DNA of 59,923 bases. Origin: Thiomicrospira sp. Lineage in GTDB: Bacteria > Pseudomonadota > Gammaproteobacteria > Thiomicrospirales > Thiomicrospiraceae. Each line of letters starts with the position of its first letter. Position 1 is the first letter of the stretch. A program made the translations under genes and the position numbers. Shown in pieces: positions 8,200 to 17,593 of this stretch. The notes beneath the pieces are model-generated. The model did not search any database, had not been told where the DNA came from, and saw nothing but the letters and a program-made list of their open reading frames with translations. The stretch lies in assembly GCF_014859555.1 (NCBI RefSeq), contig NZ_JACUTY010000006.1, forward strand, positions 1 to 59,923, written 5' to 3'.

Positions 8200-10605
8200 A
8201 TGACTGTGAGTAAAACCACTAAAAACACTACCTTTTATATCGCGCTCGGCTATGCATTAATATGCAGCTTGGCCTTAGTCACTAGTTTATTAGCCTTTGG
8301 CTTCGACAATCGTATTCAACAATCGATTGCTAAACTTGATTCACAGTTTCAACAAAAAGAACTGGTCGAAAAACTCTATCAAAACGCGCGCGACCGCAGC
8401 ATTCTATTGCTTCAAATGGTGACCGCAAAAGAACCATTTGAACTTGACCACTATCAAATGCAACTGTACGATCGCGCCGAAAAAATTATGATCGCGTTGC
8501 AAAAGTATCAAGCCCTCGAAACCAATGACGATGAAAAACGTCTGTTTAATCAGCTGCTAAGCGAAACCACGATGAATCGCGAGTTGCAAAACCGCGTTAT
8601 GTCCTTAATTGTAAACCAACAGGCCGACATTGCCCTTGAATTATTAGTGTTAGAAACGTTGCCGGTTCAAGAAAACGCGATTCAGCTTTTCCAAACGCTT
8701 TACAGCATAAAAGACCAGCAACTCAAACAATCACGCAAAAATGTAGATCAAGATGTGAGCGCCATTAAAAAACTATGGGTTTTTACGCTGGTGAGCTTTT
8801 TTATTTTAATTACCCTAATCAGTGCCTACACACTCAAAAAACTCCACCATGCACAGCGCATTCAACATAACTTCCAAGCCGAACTTGAGCAAAAAGTACA
8901 GGAACGCACTAAAGAAATCGTGCTCGACAGTGCCATTTTACAAAACATACATGAGTCAATTGCCATTGCCACCGAACAAGGTCGTTTGGTTAAAACCAAC
9001 ATTAAATATAATGCGCTGGTTAAACCATTTGATCTCGACCAACACCTTGATATTTGGACATTATTGCCTCAGCTGTTTGCTGACATCGATATTGAATGTT
9101 TATTTTCCGATGTCATTCAGGAAGGCTATGCTCGTCAAGAAGGGGCTTTAAAGTCAGATCAAAATCAGCATTATTTAATAGATGTGCATCAAATCGAAGA
9201 TATCCGCCTCGACAATACTTATTTATCCTTTTTATTAACGGATGTCACCGACCTCAAGCAAACCCAAAAAGAGCTCGAAAACCTAGCCAATTATGACCTA
9301 ATAACCGAGTTACCCAACCGTAATCTTTTCCAAAAAACCGTTAAACATTGGATTAAACAAGATAACAACCAAAGCTTTGGTTTATTCTTTTTAGACCTAG
9401 ACAATTTTAAATGGGTAAACGACACACAAGGTCACGAAGCTGGTGATCAGGTGCTTAAGCAAGTCGCTCAGATTATTCGCAACCATTTACCGGATGATAA
9501 AAACCAGATGGTCGCGCGCTTGGGTGGTGACGAGTTTGCGATTATTTGCCGTCGCTGTGATGAACTGGCACTTGCCAAACTTGCCAACCAATTAATTGAT
9601 GCCATCAAACAGCTTTATCAAACCAATAACCAGTCTCAAACCTTAGGTTGTAGTATTGGAATTGTCACCTACCCCAAAGATGGCAACAGCTTAGAAGATC
9701 TGATGCGCCACGCGGATTTTTCGATGTACAAGGCCAAGGAGCAGGGTAAAAATGGTTACTGCTTGTTCTCAGATAAGATGAATGAACACATTCATTATCT
9801 TTACCAAACCGAAATCAATCTGCATCACGCGCTTCTCAATCGTGAGTTTTTTGTCGTTTATCAACCACAATACCAATTAGATACGCTTGAGGTGACTGGC
9901 GCGGAAGCCCTTATACGCTGGCAAAAAGGCGGCCAACTGATTCCGCCTAGCGAGTTTATCCCACTCGCTGAAAAGTTTGGGCTGATCAATGCGATTGGTG
10001 GCTTTGTGCTCGAAAGTGCACTGGCGCAACTAAAAACGTGGCAACAATCAAGCAATCCACTCAAGCGAGTGGCGATTAATGTATCCAGTGCACAATTGAA
10101 TGAAAAAGGCTTTACTCAACACGTCAAACAGCAGCTTGACATCAACAACTTGCAACCTAACCAACTTGACTTGGAGATTACTGAAAGTCTGTTGCTGAAT
10201 CATTTAAGCGAAGACAATCAAGCATTAAGCATTTTACAAAAGAAGGGGTTAGAGATTTCCATTGATGACTTTGGTACCGGCTACAGTTCGTTGGCTTATA
10301 TTAAACACTTGAATGTGGATCGGATTAAAATTGATCAGAGTTTTGTGCGCGATTTGACTTACAATTCCGAGTCTTACTCGATTGTCACCGCCATTATTAC
10401 AATGGGGCACAGTCTAGGCTTAAAAGTCTTGGCTGAAGGCATTGAAACAATGCAACAGTTAGCCCTATTACGCGAGTTGGGTTGTGATGAGGGTCAAGGA
10501 TATTTGTTGTCATATCCACACCCTGCGGATCAAGTCAGCTTTAAACAGTTAGATTTTGGGCGACTGGAGTCCGCAACAGTTGAGAACAACTATGGCGGAA
10601 TTTGA
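8200..10605 (+). CDS. membrane GGDEF-EAL protein (c-di-GMP turnover)
   Basis: This 801-residue membrane protein probably makes or breaks cyclic di-GMP in response to a periplasmic signal. TM helices lie at about residues 10-32 and 195-215, enclosing a helical periplasmic sensor. A coiled stretch and a PAS-like domain (about 245-355) follow. The GGDEF domain keeps GGDEF (about 444-448), the cyclase active site. The EAL domain keeps EALIR (about 568) and DDFGTGYSS (about 687), so both activities could be functional. No RxxD I-site is apparent just before GGDEF. A small gene overlaps its 3' end. Confidence 0.94.
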   Translation: MTVSKTTKNTTFYIALGYALICSLALVTSLLAFGFDNRIQQSIAKLDSQFQQKELVEKLYQNARDRSILLLQMVTAKEPFELDHYQMQLYDRAEKIMIALQKYQALETNDDEKRLFNQLLSETTMNRELQNRVMSLIVNQQADIALELLVLETLPVQENAIQLFQTLYSIKDQQLKQSRKNVDQDVSAIKKLWVFTLVSFFILITLISAYTLKKLHHAQRIQHNFQAELEQKVQERTKEIVLDSAILQNIHESIAIATEQGRLVKTNIKYNALVKPFDLDQHLDIWTLLPQLFADIDIECLFSDVIQEGYARQEGALKSDQNQHYLIDVHQIEDIRLDNTYLSFLLTDVTDLKQTQKELENLANYDLITELPNRNLFQKTVKHWIKQDNNQSFGLFFLDLDNFKWVNDTQGHEAGDQVLKQVAQIIRNHLPDDKNQMVARLGGDEFAIICRRCDELALAKLANQLIDAIKQLYQTNNQSQTLGCSIGIVTYPKDGNSLEDLMRHADFSMYKAKEQGKNGYCLFSDKMNEHIHYLYQTEINLHHALLNREFFVVYQPQYQLDTLEVTGAEALIRWQKGGQLIPPSEFIPLAEKFGLINAIGGFVLESALAQLKTWQQSSNPLKRVAINVSSAQLNEKGFTQHVKQQLDINNLQPNQLDLEITESLLLNHLSEDNQALSILQKKGLEISIDDFGTGYSSLAYIKHLNVDRIKIDQSFVRDLTYNSESYSIVTAIITMGHSLGLKVLAEGIETMQQLALLRELGCDEGQGYLLSYPHPADQVSFKQLDFGRLESATVENNYGGI

Positions 10606-10756
10606 AAGTGATACACAAAAAGAAATTAAACGCCTACTTGAATACATAGCACAGGCTGAGAATAAACCTAATTTGAACTTACCCAGTATCAGCCCTGAAG
10701 CCGCCAAACAACTGGCTCAACAAATCAAAGCGATGCTGCGTAAAACCTTACATTAA
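10592..10756 (+). CDS. small hypothetical helical protein
   Basis: The frame encodes 54 residues from the ATG at 10592 and overlaps the end of the GGDEF-EAL gene by 14 bases, which suggests translational coupling. The product is charged and predicted helical by eye (KEIKRLLEYIAQAE, then AAKQLAQQIKAMLRK), with no signal peptide or cysteine. No family was recognised. The overlap and helical character make it more likely real than a shadow, but the evidence is thin. Confidence 0.5.
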   Translation: MAEFESDTQKEIKRLLEYIAQAENKPNLNLPSISPEAAKQLAQQIKAMLRKTLH

Positions 10757-10778
10757 TTTTTTCCCGAGCCCCAAATTC

Positions 10779-11333
10779 TTAAGCACGCACTAAACTGGCT
10801 TCGACCTTAGCGCGAGATTCAACACCATTTAAGCGTTCAATTAAATGCAAAGTAAAATCCATCGCCGTACCCGGCCCTCTGGACGTAACAATCGAGCCTG
10901 CATCCACCACCGGTTGATTTAGATAAACCATACCTTCAGCCGGACTTTTATCTAACACTCCTGGAAAACTGGTTGCATTTACACCATCCAACAAACCGGC
11001 CGCTTTTAATACTTTGGGAGCGGCACAAATCGCCGCACTGATGCCACCAGACTGCACCGTTTGTCGCAACAAACTTAGCAAACGTTCATCGGCCGCCAAA
11101 TAATCTGCACCTGGCAATCCGCCTGGCAATACCACCATATCAAAGGTTTGATCTAACACATCAGCTAAACTTGTTTGCGCTTGCAATACGACGCCACGTG
11201 AACACTGAATCAAATGTTGATCATCCAAACTGGCGGTCACTACCTCCATATCCGCGCGCACCAGCAAATCTATGATGGTGACGGCTTCAAGTTCTTCGCA
11301 ACCTTGTGCAAGTGGTACCAGTACCTTAGGCAT
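10779..11333 (-). CDS. DJ-1/PfpI family protein (YajL-like)
   Basis: This 184-residue protein belongs to the DJ-1/ThiJ/PfpI superfamily, close in style to YajL. The N-terminal VLVPLAQGCEELEAVTIIDLLVRA carries the conserved glutamate that contacts the reactive cysteine. The nucleophile elbow is AAICAAP (residues about 99-105), followed by a conserved SFPGV segment. Such proteins are linked to thiol stress and protein or glyoxal repair; the exact activity is unsettled in the family. Its ATG overlaps the stop of the upstream protease gene by one base (TAATG), so it is likely coupled to that gene. Confidence 0.92.
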   Translation of the reverse strand: MPKVLVPLAQGCEELEAVTIIDLLVRADMEVVTASLDDQHLIQCSRGVVLQAQTSLADVLDQTFDMVVLPGGLPGADYLAADERLLSLLRQTVQSGGISAAICAAPKVLKAAGLLDGVNATSFPGVLDKSPAEGMVYLNQPVVDAGSIVTSRGPGTAMDFTLHLIERLNGVESRAKVEASLVRA

Positions 11334-12661
11334 TATTTATTTGTCGCGGCTTTGTTCATAAACATCATGCCTTTAAGCAAGTTTAGCGCTTCGTGAAGTT
11401 CGTAGTCATCTGACAACAAGTTGACCGTTGCATCGTCAACCAATTCTGTCTCTTCAGTGATCTTAGTTGTATTACTCAAATGACCATCTAAACTGGCTTC
11501 ATTCATTCGACCTAACTTACTGGCCTCAATACGTTCAACCTTAACCATATCGACCTCAATATCCGGTTTAATACCGTCGGCCTGAATTGAACGACCCGCC
11601 GGGGTGTAATACAAAGCAGTGGTCAGCTTAATCGCGGCGCCGTTATTTAATGGCAATAGAGTTTGAACCGAACCTTTACCAAAAGTTTTACGTCCGACAA
11701 TTAATGCACGGTTATGATCTTGCAAAGCGCCAGCCACAATCTCAGACGCCGAAGCCGAACCTTCATTTACCAATATGACAATTGGCTTACCTCTCATCAC
11801 ATCGCCTTTTTTCGCTTCAAAGCGCATTTTTGAATTCTGAATACGACCTTCGGTATACACAATCAAACCGCCATCTAAAAACACATCCGATATATCTACT
11901 GATGCATTTAATACGCCACCAGGGTTGTTGCGCAAATCAAGTACCAGACCAGCTAGGTTTGCCTCGTTTTCTTTTTCGAGTTCCTTAATCGCCGAAACCA
12001 AGTCACGCCCTGTTCTCACTTGGAACTGGCTGATGCGAACATAACCTATGTCTTTCGCCAGCAGTCGCTGACGCACACTTTTTACTTTTACAACCGCTCG
12101 TGTCAACTCTTTTTCAAATGGCTCGCGTTCACCTTGACGCATAATCGTAAGTACAATTTTGCTACCCGGTTCGCCACGCATTATCTCAACCGCATCGGTC
12201 AAACCCATACCTTTAACTGGTTTATCATCTAGCTTGATAATTAAGTCACCCGCTTTAATACCTGCACGCTGGGCTGGTGTATCATCAATTGGTGCGATAA
12301 CTTTTACAAAACCGTCTTCCAACCCGACTTCCATACCCAAGCCACCAAACTCGCCCCGGGTTTGTTCTTCGACTTTTTCGAAGTGTTCGGCTGGTAAATA
12401 AGCGGAATGTGGATCTAATTTCGATAACATTCCGCTGATGGCATTCTCAAGTAGTTTTTCGTCTTCAATTTCTTCAACATAGCTGGAGGAAATTCGATCA
12501 AATACCTCAACAAACGCGCGCAATTCTTCAATTGGTAAAGAAACCACCTGAGTATCGGCCTGCTTTTCGGCCATCACACTACTACCAAACACTAACATAG
12601 CGCCCAGCAGGGTACCTGTAAACACCCAAAGGGTTTTCTTCATATAGGTTATTTTATTCAC
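11333..12661 (-). CDS. C-terminal processing peptidase, S41 family (CtpA-type)
   Basis: This secreted serine protease trims proteins at their C termini in the periplasm. After an N-terminal signal or anchor segment (VFTGTLLGAMLVFGSSVMA) come a PDZ domain (GGLGMEVGLEDGFVKVIAPI onward) and the S41 catalytic domain. The Ser in NEGSASASEI and the Lys in KTFGKGSVQ form the Ser-Lys dyad. I prefer the GTG at 12661, which has GGAG six bases upstream; an ATG at 12643 and an in-frame ATG at 12703 are alternatives. The DJ-1 gene overlaps the stop codon. Confidence 0.94.
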   Translation of the reverse strand: MNKITYMKKTLWVFTGTLLGAMLVFGSSVMAEKQADTQVVSLPIEELRAFVEVFDRISSSYVEEIEDEKLLENAISGMLSKLDPHSAYLPAEHFEKVEEQTRGEFGGLGMEVGLEDGFVKVIAPIDDTPAQRAGIKAGDLIIKLDDKPVKGMGLTDAVEIMRGEPGSKIVLTIMRQGEREPFEKELTRAVVKVKSVRQRLLAKDIGYVRISQFQVRTGRDLVSAIKELEKENEANLAGLVLDLRNNPGGVLNASVDISDVFLDGGLIVYTEGRIQNSKMRFEAKKGDVMRGKPIVILVNEGSASASEIVAGALQDHNRALIVGRKTFGKGSVQTLLPLNNGAAIKLTTALYYTPAGRSIQADGIKPDIEVDMVKVERIEASKLGRMNEASLDGHLSNTTKITEETELVDDATVNLLSDDYELHEALNLLKGMMFMNKAATNK

Positions 12662-12808
12662 CAAACACTCCAGATTCTCTGTGGTTTTATTTAAATGACT
12701 CATTGCAATTTTATAACATTATAAGTGAAGTTTAGATGACATGAGGCCTCGTTTTCAATTAGAATTTAATTAACAACTTAAACCCAACTAAATAGGACCC
12801 ATTGCATA

Positions 12809-13120
12809 ATGAGCGATTTAAATCTGTTTGAAATGAAAGAAGACAACATATTGAAAGCTTCAAAAGCTCTAAAAGCCATGGGACATCCACTTCGCTTAAA
12901 GATTCTATGTGTAATTGGCGATGGTGAGCTGCCGGTCATGGATATTGTCGCCAAGGTAGGCACAACACAGAGTAATGTATCACAACATATTGATATATTA
13001 CGTGAAAAAGGCATTGTTAGTTCGCGCCGAGAAGGCAGTAAGATTTTATGTAAAGTGGCTGATAAAGAAATTATCAATTTGTTAGGTGCGATGCAGGATA
13101 CCTTTTGTCCAACACTTTAA
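12809..13120 (+). CDS. ArsR-family winged-helix transcriptional regulator
   Basis: This is a 103-residue dimeric-type HTH repressor. KALKAMGHPLRLKILCVIGDGELPV starts the ArsR fold, and the recognition region is TTQSNVSQHIDILREKGIVSSRREGSKILC. Cysteines occur in LKILCVI, KILCKV and near the C terminus (DTFCPTL), so a metal or thiol ligand is possible; the classic ELCVCDL metal motif is absent. It is divergent from the protease gene with about 147 bases between them, so it may control that promoter, itself, or both. No clear operator palindrome was identified. Confidence 0.88.
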   Translation: MSDLNLFEMKEDNILKASKALKAMGHPLRLKILCVIGDGELPVMDIVAKVGTTQSNVSQHIDILREKGIVSSRREGSKILCKVADKEIINLLGAMQDTFCPTL

Positions 13121-13183
13121 AAGTCTAAAAATGGTAATCTAAACGCTTAAACGATCGACACTGTTCAATCGCGACTGGTGCTT

Positions 13184-13993
13184 TTAAGTACTAATCGCAA
13201 ACACATCCGCTGGCTGCGCTTGCATACTGATTCTGATTTCAAATTCATTTCGATCCGAACTCACAGCATTCGCCACGTTTAGATTGGCGGAACTCTCTGA
13301 ATCACGACTTGATTTTTGTTGGGCTTTTAGGCTTGTAGGGGCGCCTGCCAGATCCGTTTGATTATCTAATTCTTCGCTATCCGATTGCGCCGTTTCCGCG
13401 CGTTGCAACTGAATTTCAACTTGTGCTTGCATCATCATTTGTGAAGCTTGAGCCGCGACTTTCATATCTTGCCCCGAAGGCTGAGCGGGTGCCAAAGCCG
13501 CTCGCTGTAACACACGCGCTTTGTGCAACGTGGCTTCTGAATCGCCGGCTACTGGCGAAGTATCAATGCCAACCGAACCACCTATGGCATACTTTTGACC
13601 ATCCGGCCCGGTTTGATAACTGTATTGAATCCCACCCATTGCATATTGACCCGCCGCCGATAAATGCGCCTGCTCGTGTGTCCGCACTTCTTGATCTCGT
13701 GCCCGTAACTGAGCCAAAACTTGTTCAACCGCCAGTTCACGTTGGCGCTGTTCAGCCGCCTGCTCACTTGAGACGGTATCGGTTCGGGTACTTTGACGAG
13801 CTGGCTCAGTTGATTGTTTTGGGTATTCAGCAGCACCAGGCCTGGTGGTTTGAGTTGAACGAGTGGAAGAGTTTGATTCCTGAGCTGCGCCCGCAGGAAT
13901 CACAATGCGTTGCGAAGCTTGTGACGGCAAAACAGCTTGCGTTGCGCTCAGCCAGTTTGGCGTTGAATATTGTGATTGCCCTACACTGTCCAT
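13184..13993 (-). CDS. SprA-related putative metalloprotease-like protein
   Basis: This 269-residue protein has a low-complexity Gln/Ser/Thr-rich N-terminal third, then a conserved block: QLRARDQEVRTHEQAHLSAA and YAIGGSVGIDTSPV. That block matches proteins annotated as SprA-related or putative metalloprotease CJM1_0395 family. The HEQAH sequence resembles an HExxH zinc site but is not a canonical one, so protease activity is unproven. No signal peptide is visible. A full palindrome at 13835-13846 lies in the low-complexity region and encodes TRPG, so this copy reads in a different frame from the PGLV and QAW copies. Confidence 0.8.
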   Translation of the reverse strand: MDSVGQSQYSTPNWLSATQAVLPSQASQRIVIPAGAAQESNSSTRSTQTTRPGAAEYPKQSTEPARQSTRTDTVSSEQAAEQRQRELAVEQVLAQLRARDQEVRTHEQAHLSAAGQYAMGGIQYSYQTGPDGQKYAIGGSVGIDTSPVAGDSEATLHKARVLQRAALAPAQPSGQDMKVAAQASQMMMQAQVEIQLQRAETAQSDSEELDNQTDLAGAPTSLKAQQKSSRDSESSANLNVANAVSSDRNEFEIRISMQAQPADVFAIST

Positions 13994-14060
13994 AACTCAA
14001 AACCTGAGATTAAGCTAATGATTTAGTTCAGTTTAGCACAGAGTATTTTTTTGATAAAGA

Positions 14061-15320
14061 TTAAGCAGTTTGCAGACGTTCAAACTTGTGGCAAATTTGG
14101 TTACGACCTTGATCTTTCGCGTCATAAAGTTTTTGGTCGGCTTGTGAAATCAGTTGTTCAAAATTGGTCGCGTTAAAAGCCACGCCAATACTACAACTAA
14201 AACTAACCCCAACTTGCTGATCCGATTCGAGCTCGATGGCTTTTCTGAAATTTTCGGCCTTCACCAACACATCATAACTATTGTCCGCGGTGCCGAGCAC
14301 TAAAAATTCCTCGCCGCCAAACCTGGCGACAACTTTGTCTTCAAAGTACTGCTTAAGCTGGGCCGCCACAAATACGATTGCCTGATCGCCTTTCGGATGT
14401 CCATAAAGATCATTAATACGTTTAAAGAAATCAATATCCACTAATAACGCAAACACTTCCAAACCAGATGACTGCCATTTGAGATATTGATGCTGACCCA
14501 CATCTAGACAATAACGCCGATTGTATAAACCACTTAAGGCATCGGTTTGGGAAATACGTTTGATATCTTGATAGGCTTGTTGCTGTTCGATATTTTGATT
14601 AACCCGTGTGTAAAACTCTTCAACACCAAAGGGTTGAACAATATAATCGGTGGCGCCATATTTCATGTATTTAAGTGCGCAATTAATGTCGGATTCCGTC
14701 TCAATACAGGCCAGAATAGGTAACTCATAAAACGCGTATTTCGCTCGCGTTTCCGATAAAGTATGAAGCCAATTATTATCGTGATTCGCGTGCCCCATTA
14801 CTAACAAATTCGGTGTACGGCGACTGAGCGCGGCAAGCAGCTCTTTGTGACGTTCGAAAACACGTGTTTTAAACCGTTGAATGGCTAACAAGCCACTCAG
14901 CTTACGCGCCATACGGTCGGATACATTCGCTAGCCAAATTTCGCGTTGATCATTGGTCAAAAGTAGGTTTAGGATACGCAAGACATACTCAATCGCCCCC
15001 GCGCCCTCTTTTAGAACATAATCCGCAACATGTTCTTTAAAAATACGTTGACGAAGTGCTTCATCGTAACTAGCGGTTAATACCACGGTAGTGATCCCGG
15101 ATTTCTTAAGCAATTTAACGGCTTCACCATTAGGCGCATCCGGCAAATTCAAATCACTTAAGGCCAGATAAATTTGATCGTTATAATCCGTCAGCATTTG
15201 CTGGGTTTGAGCCAAATCATGCGCCAATAGAACGTCCACCTCAAATCGAGCTTCAATGCGCGACTTAAGCAACATTCCCATAGCTTTTTGATCATCAATG
15301 ACTAAAACTTTTTTTCGCAT
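14061..15320 (-). CDS. response regulator with GGDEF domain (diguanylate cyclase)
   Basis: This is a 419-residue PleD-like protein. An N-terminal receiver (residues 1-120) has VIDDQ acidic residues, the likely phospho-acceptor Asp in LALSDLNLPDA and a Lys in ADYVLKEG. A second receiver-like domain (about 155-245) is degenerate: LPILACIE replaces the acceptor segment, though YIVQPF keeps the fold ending. The C-terminal GGDEF domain reads GGEEF, an accepted active-site variant. It should make c-di-GMP when phosphorylated. It is transcribed after the chemoreceptor gene, about 30 bases downstream, so the two may share a signal. Confidence 0.92.
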   Translation of the reverse strand: MRKKVLVIDDQKAMGMLLKSRIEARFEVDVLLAHDLAQTQQMLTDYNDQIYLALSDLNLPDAPNGEAVKLLKKSGITTVVLTASYDEALRQRIFKEHVADYVLKEGAGAIEYVLRILNLLLTNDQREIWLANVSDRMARKLSGLLAIQRFKTRVFERHKELLAALSRRTPNLLVMGHANHDNNWLHTLSETRAKYAFYELPILACIETESDINCALKYMKYGATDYIVQPFGVEEFYTRVNQNIEQQQAYQDIKRISQTDALSGLYNRRYCLDVGQHQYLKWQSSGLEVFALLVDIDFFKRINDLYGHPKGDQAIVFVAAQLKQYFEDKVVARFGGEEFLVLGTADNSYDVLVKAENFRKAIELESDQQVGVSFSCSIGVAFNATNFEQLISQADQKLYDAKDQGRNQICHKFERLQTA

Positions 15321-15351
15321 ATCCCTACTTAATGGCTCAATGCATCAGCTG

Positions 15352-17376
15352 TTAAATTTTAAATTGGTGTACCAGTTTCTCTAGACGGTCGGCCAAGGCT
15401 TGCATTTGATGACCGGCTTTTTCCGTGTTTAAAGCTTCACGGGCGGTTGATTCGCTCACCGCATGGATTTGGCTGATATGTTGATTGACTTCGTGTGCCA
15501 AACTGGACTGTGATTGTGCGGCATTAAACATCTGCTCACTCATTTTGCTAATGTCATCCATCAACACCACCACTGGTGCAAGCTCTTGTTGTGCGCGCTG
15601 AATAGCTTCACAACTGGTATGCGAACTTTCTTCTCCGGCCGATACCACTTTTACGGTTTGCTTGGTTGCGCCCTTAATTTTTTCGATAATACGCTCAATT
15701 TCAAGTGTAGATTCTTGAGTACGTTGAGCTAAGCCACGCACCTCATCAGCGACAACGGCAAACCCTCGTCCGTGCTCACCCGCGCGTGCGGCTTCAATCG
15801 CCGCGTTTAACGCTAGCAGATTGGTCTGCTCGGCAATATCACGAATAACACTCACCACCTGACCAATTGACTTGGAATCTTGGCTTAACTGATTAACCGC
15901 CGTGGTCATTTCTTGCATGCCATCCGATAAGGACTGAATCGCTACGTTAGCGCCGGATACCACTTGGCTACCTTGTTTAACGCGCGATGCGGCTTGTTCG
16001 GTGGCACGCGTGGCATTACGCGAATGATCTTCTACTGTCTTGGCCTTGGTCGTCATTTCACCAACCGAAGCGGTCAATTCTGCGGTCGCTTTAAGCTGCT
16101 GGTCTGAGCCTTTTTTGGTCGACTGTGTTACACCCAGCAACTCGGTGGACGAACGCTCTAGCTCTTCAACCGTAAAGGTTAACTCTTGCAGCATCTGCTG
16201 GATGCGCTCCACAAAAATATTGAAATAACTTGATAACTGCGCCAACTCATCTCGACCACGCACCGGCAAACGGCGTGTTAAATCACCTTCACCTTGTGCC
16301 ATATCTTTCATCGCTAAGGTCGCGTTATTAACCGGGCTGACAACCGAATGTGTAACACGTCTAGAAATCAGCATTCCCATGAACTGACCAAAAATTGATA
16401 AGCCAAGCAACAACAAAATATTGTTCAAACTGCTACTAACAACCTGATCACTCATGTCAACCATATCTTTTACGGCGGCATTAGAAACCATTTCCAAATC
16501 TCGCTCTAACGACTCAAATAATGGCTTAATTTCGTTTTCCATCATCCAAGTATCCATACGCCATCTTTCGCCTTCATGAATCGTTTTCAATGTCATGTAG
16601 TTTTGGCGGTAAGTCGAAAACGCATCCATAATAGTAGGCAAGGCGTCTTCTTCTTCAATCGTTAATTCGATCGCAGTTTGCTGAGCAATGCGTTCAATTA
16701 ACTGCTCAGTCACATTTAAATACATTTCTGTATTATCGGACATGTCCGATGAGCGAAATGCGACATAACCACGTACGCTGCTCAGCACATTTAACCAGTT
16801 ATTCTGTAACGCCAACAAATCTTCCAATAAAACCCGACGTTCCGCATCCAACTCATTTAACTCAGAGGCCACCATAGTGGATATTGAGAATTGAATCGTG
16901 TTGGCTAAACCGGCTAAATTGTCACTGACGTATTTAAAGGCCGGATATTGTTCATTACGATTTTTTTGTAGGTGTTTGATCGCCTCGATATAAGCAGGCA
17001 ATTTCGCCATATCTAAACGCACTTGTTTTAAATACTGACGACTTTGTTGATATTTAGCCTCGGCTAAACGGGCTTCGAGCTCAGTTAAAATCTCGGCGGA
17101 TTCGGCGTAACTTTGCTGGTAACCGCTCAGGGTGTCTTCATCACCAGTCAGCATATAAACACTCAAAGAGTTCATGCTTTTTTCAAGCTTAATAATCAAT
17201 TGACTGGATGCTAAGGCAACCGGCTGTTTGTTTTCCACCACGTCTTTAACATTGATGCGAACAACTGATAAATTAAATGCCGCCTGAATCGTAATAATGG
17301 CCAAAACCAACCAAATCACGCCAAAACCAAAGCGCATTTTTTGTTTTATTGTTAGCTTCTGTAAAAACTTGCCCAT
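15352..17376 (-). CDS. methyl-accepting chemotaxis protein
   Basis: This is a 674-residue chemoreceptor. TM1 lies at about residues 13-33. A long all-helical periplasmic region (about 35-310), probably a double four-helix-bundle type sensor, is followed by TM2 (about 312-335), a HAMP domain (around [20 protein letters not shown]) and the cytoplasmic signalling hairpin. The hairpin tip [21 protein letters not shown] with [15 protein letters not shown] is diagnostic. No C-terminal CheR-tether pentapeptide is seen. The ligand is unknown. It sits upstream of the GGDEF response regulator on the same strand. A GGGATGA Shine-Dalgarno precedes the ATG. Confidence 0.95.
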   Translation of the reverse strand: MGKFLQKLTIKQKMRFGFGVIWLVLAIITIQAAFNLSVVRINVKDVVENKQPVALASSQLIIKLEKSMNSLSVYMLTGDEDTLSGYQQSYAESAEILTELEARLAEAKYQQSRQYLKQVRLDMAKLPAYIEAIKHLQKNRNEQYPAFKYVSDNLAGLANTIQFSISTMVASELNELDAERRVLLEDLLALQNNWLNVLSSVRGYVAFRSSDMSDNTEMYLNVTEQLIERIAQQTAIELTIEEEDALPTIMDAFSTYRQNYMTLKTIHEGERWRMDTWMMENEIKPLFESLERDLEMVSNAAVKDMVDMSDQVVSSSLNNILLLLGLSIFGQFMGMLISRRVTHSVVSPVNNATLAMKDMAQGEGDLTRRLPVRGRDELAQLSSYFNIFVERIQQMLQELTFTVEELERSSTELLGVTQSTKKGSDQQLKATAELTASVGEMTTKAKTVEDHSRNATRATEQAASRVKQGSQVVSGANVAIQSLSDGMQEMTTAVNQLSQDSKSIGQVVSVIRDIAEQTNLLALNAAIEAARAGEHGRGFAVVADEVRGLAQRTQESTLEIERIIEKIKGATKQTVKVVSAGEESSHTSCEAIQRAQQELAPVVVLMDDISKMSEQMFNAAQSQSSLAHEVNQHISQIHAVSESTAREALNTEKAGHQMQALADRLEKLVHQFKI

Positions 17377-17504
17377 GAGCGTTCATCCCAAAATATAAAT
17401 AGTATGTATTGATTTTTAAAGCAAAAATAGTACCAAACCAATTGCAGAAAGGCTAACCAGTTTGCCATATGGTTTGTAAACCTGATAAAATGCAGGTTTA
17501 GCAT

Positions 17505-17580
17505 CCGCTTATAGTTTAACAGGATAAAACGGCTGCCTCCTAAGCGGCAACTCCAGGTTCGAGTCCTGGTGAGCGGACCA
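17505..17580 (+). tRNA. tRNA-Arg (anticodon CCU)
   Basis: Seventy-six bases fold into a full cloverleaf with encoded CCA. The acceptor CCGCTTA pairs with TGAGCGG; the anticodon stem GCTGC/GCGGC holds the loop CTCCTAA (anticodon CCT); the T arm is CCAGG-TTCGAGT-CCTGG. It reads the rare AGG codon. It points toward the murG stop codon 13 bases downstream. No integrase or partial repeat of its 3' end is seen, so there is no sign that it has served as an attachment site here. Confidence 0.97.
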
Positions 17581-17593
17581 TTCCTTTAGCCAG

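Noticed and set aside
17505-17580. tRNA-Arg as an integration site for a mobile element
   Set aside because: No integrase gene or partial copy of the tRNA 3' end is in the window; murG on one side and a chemoreceptor on the other look chromosomal.
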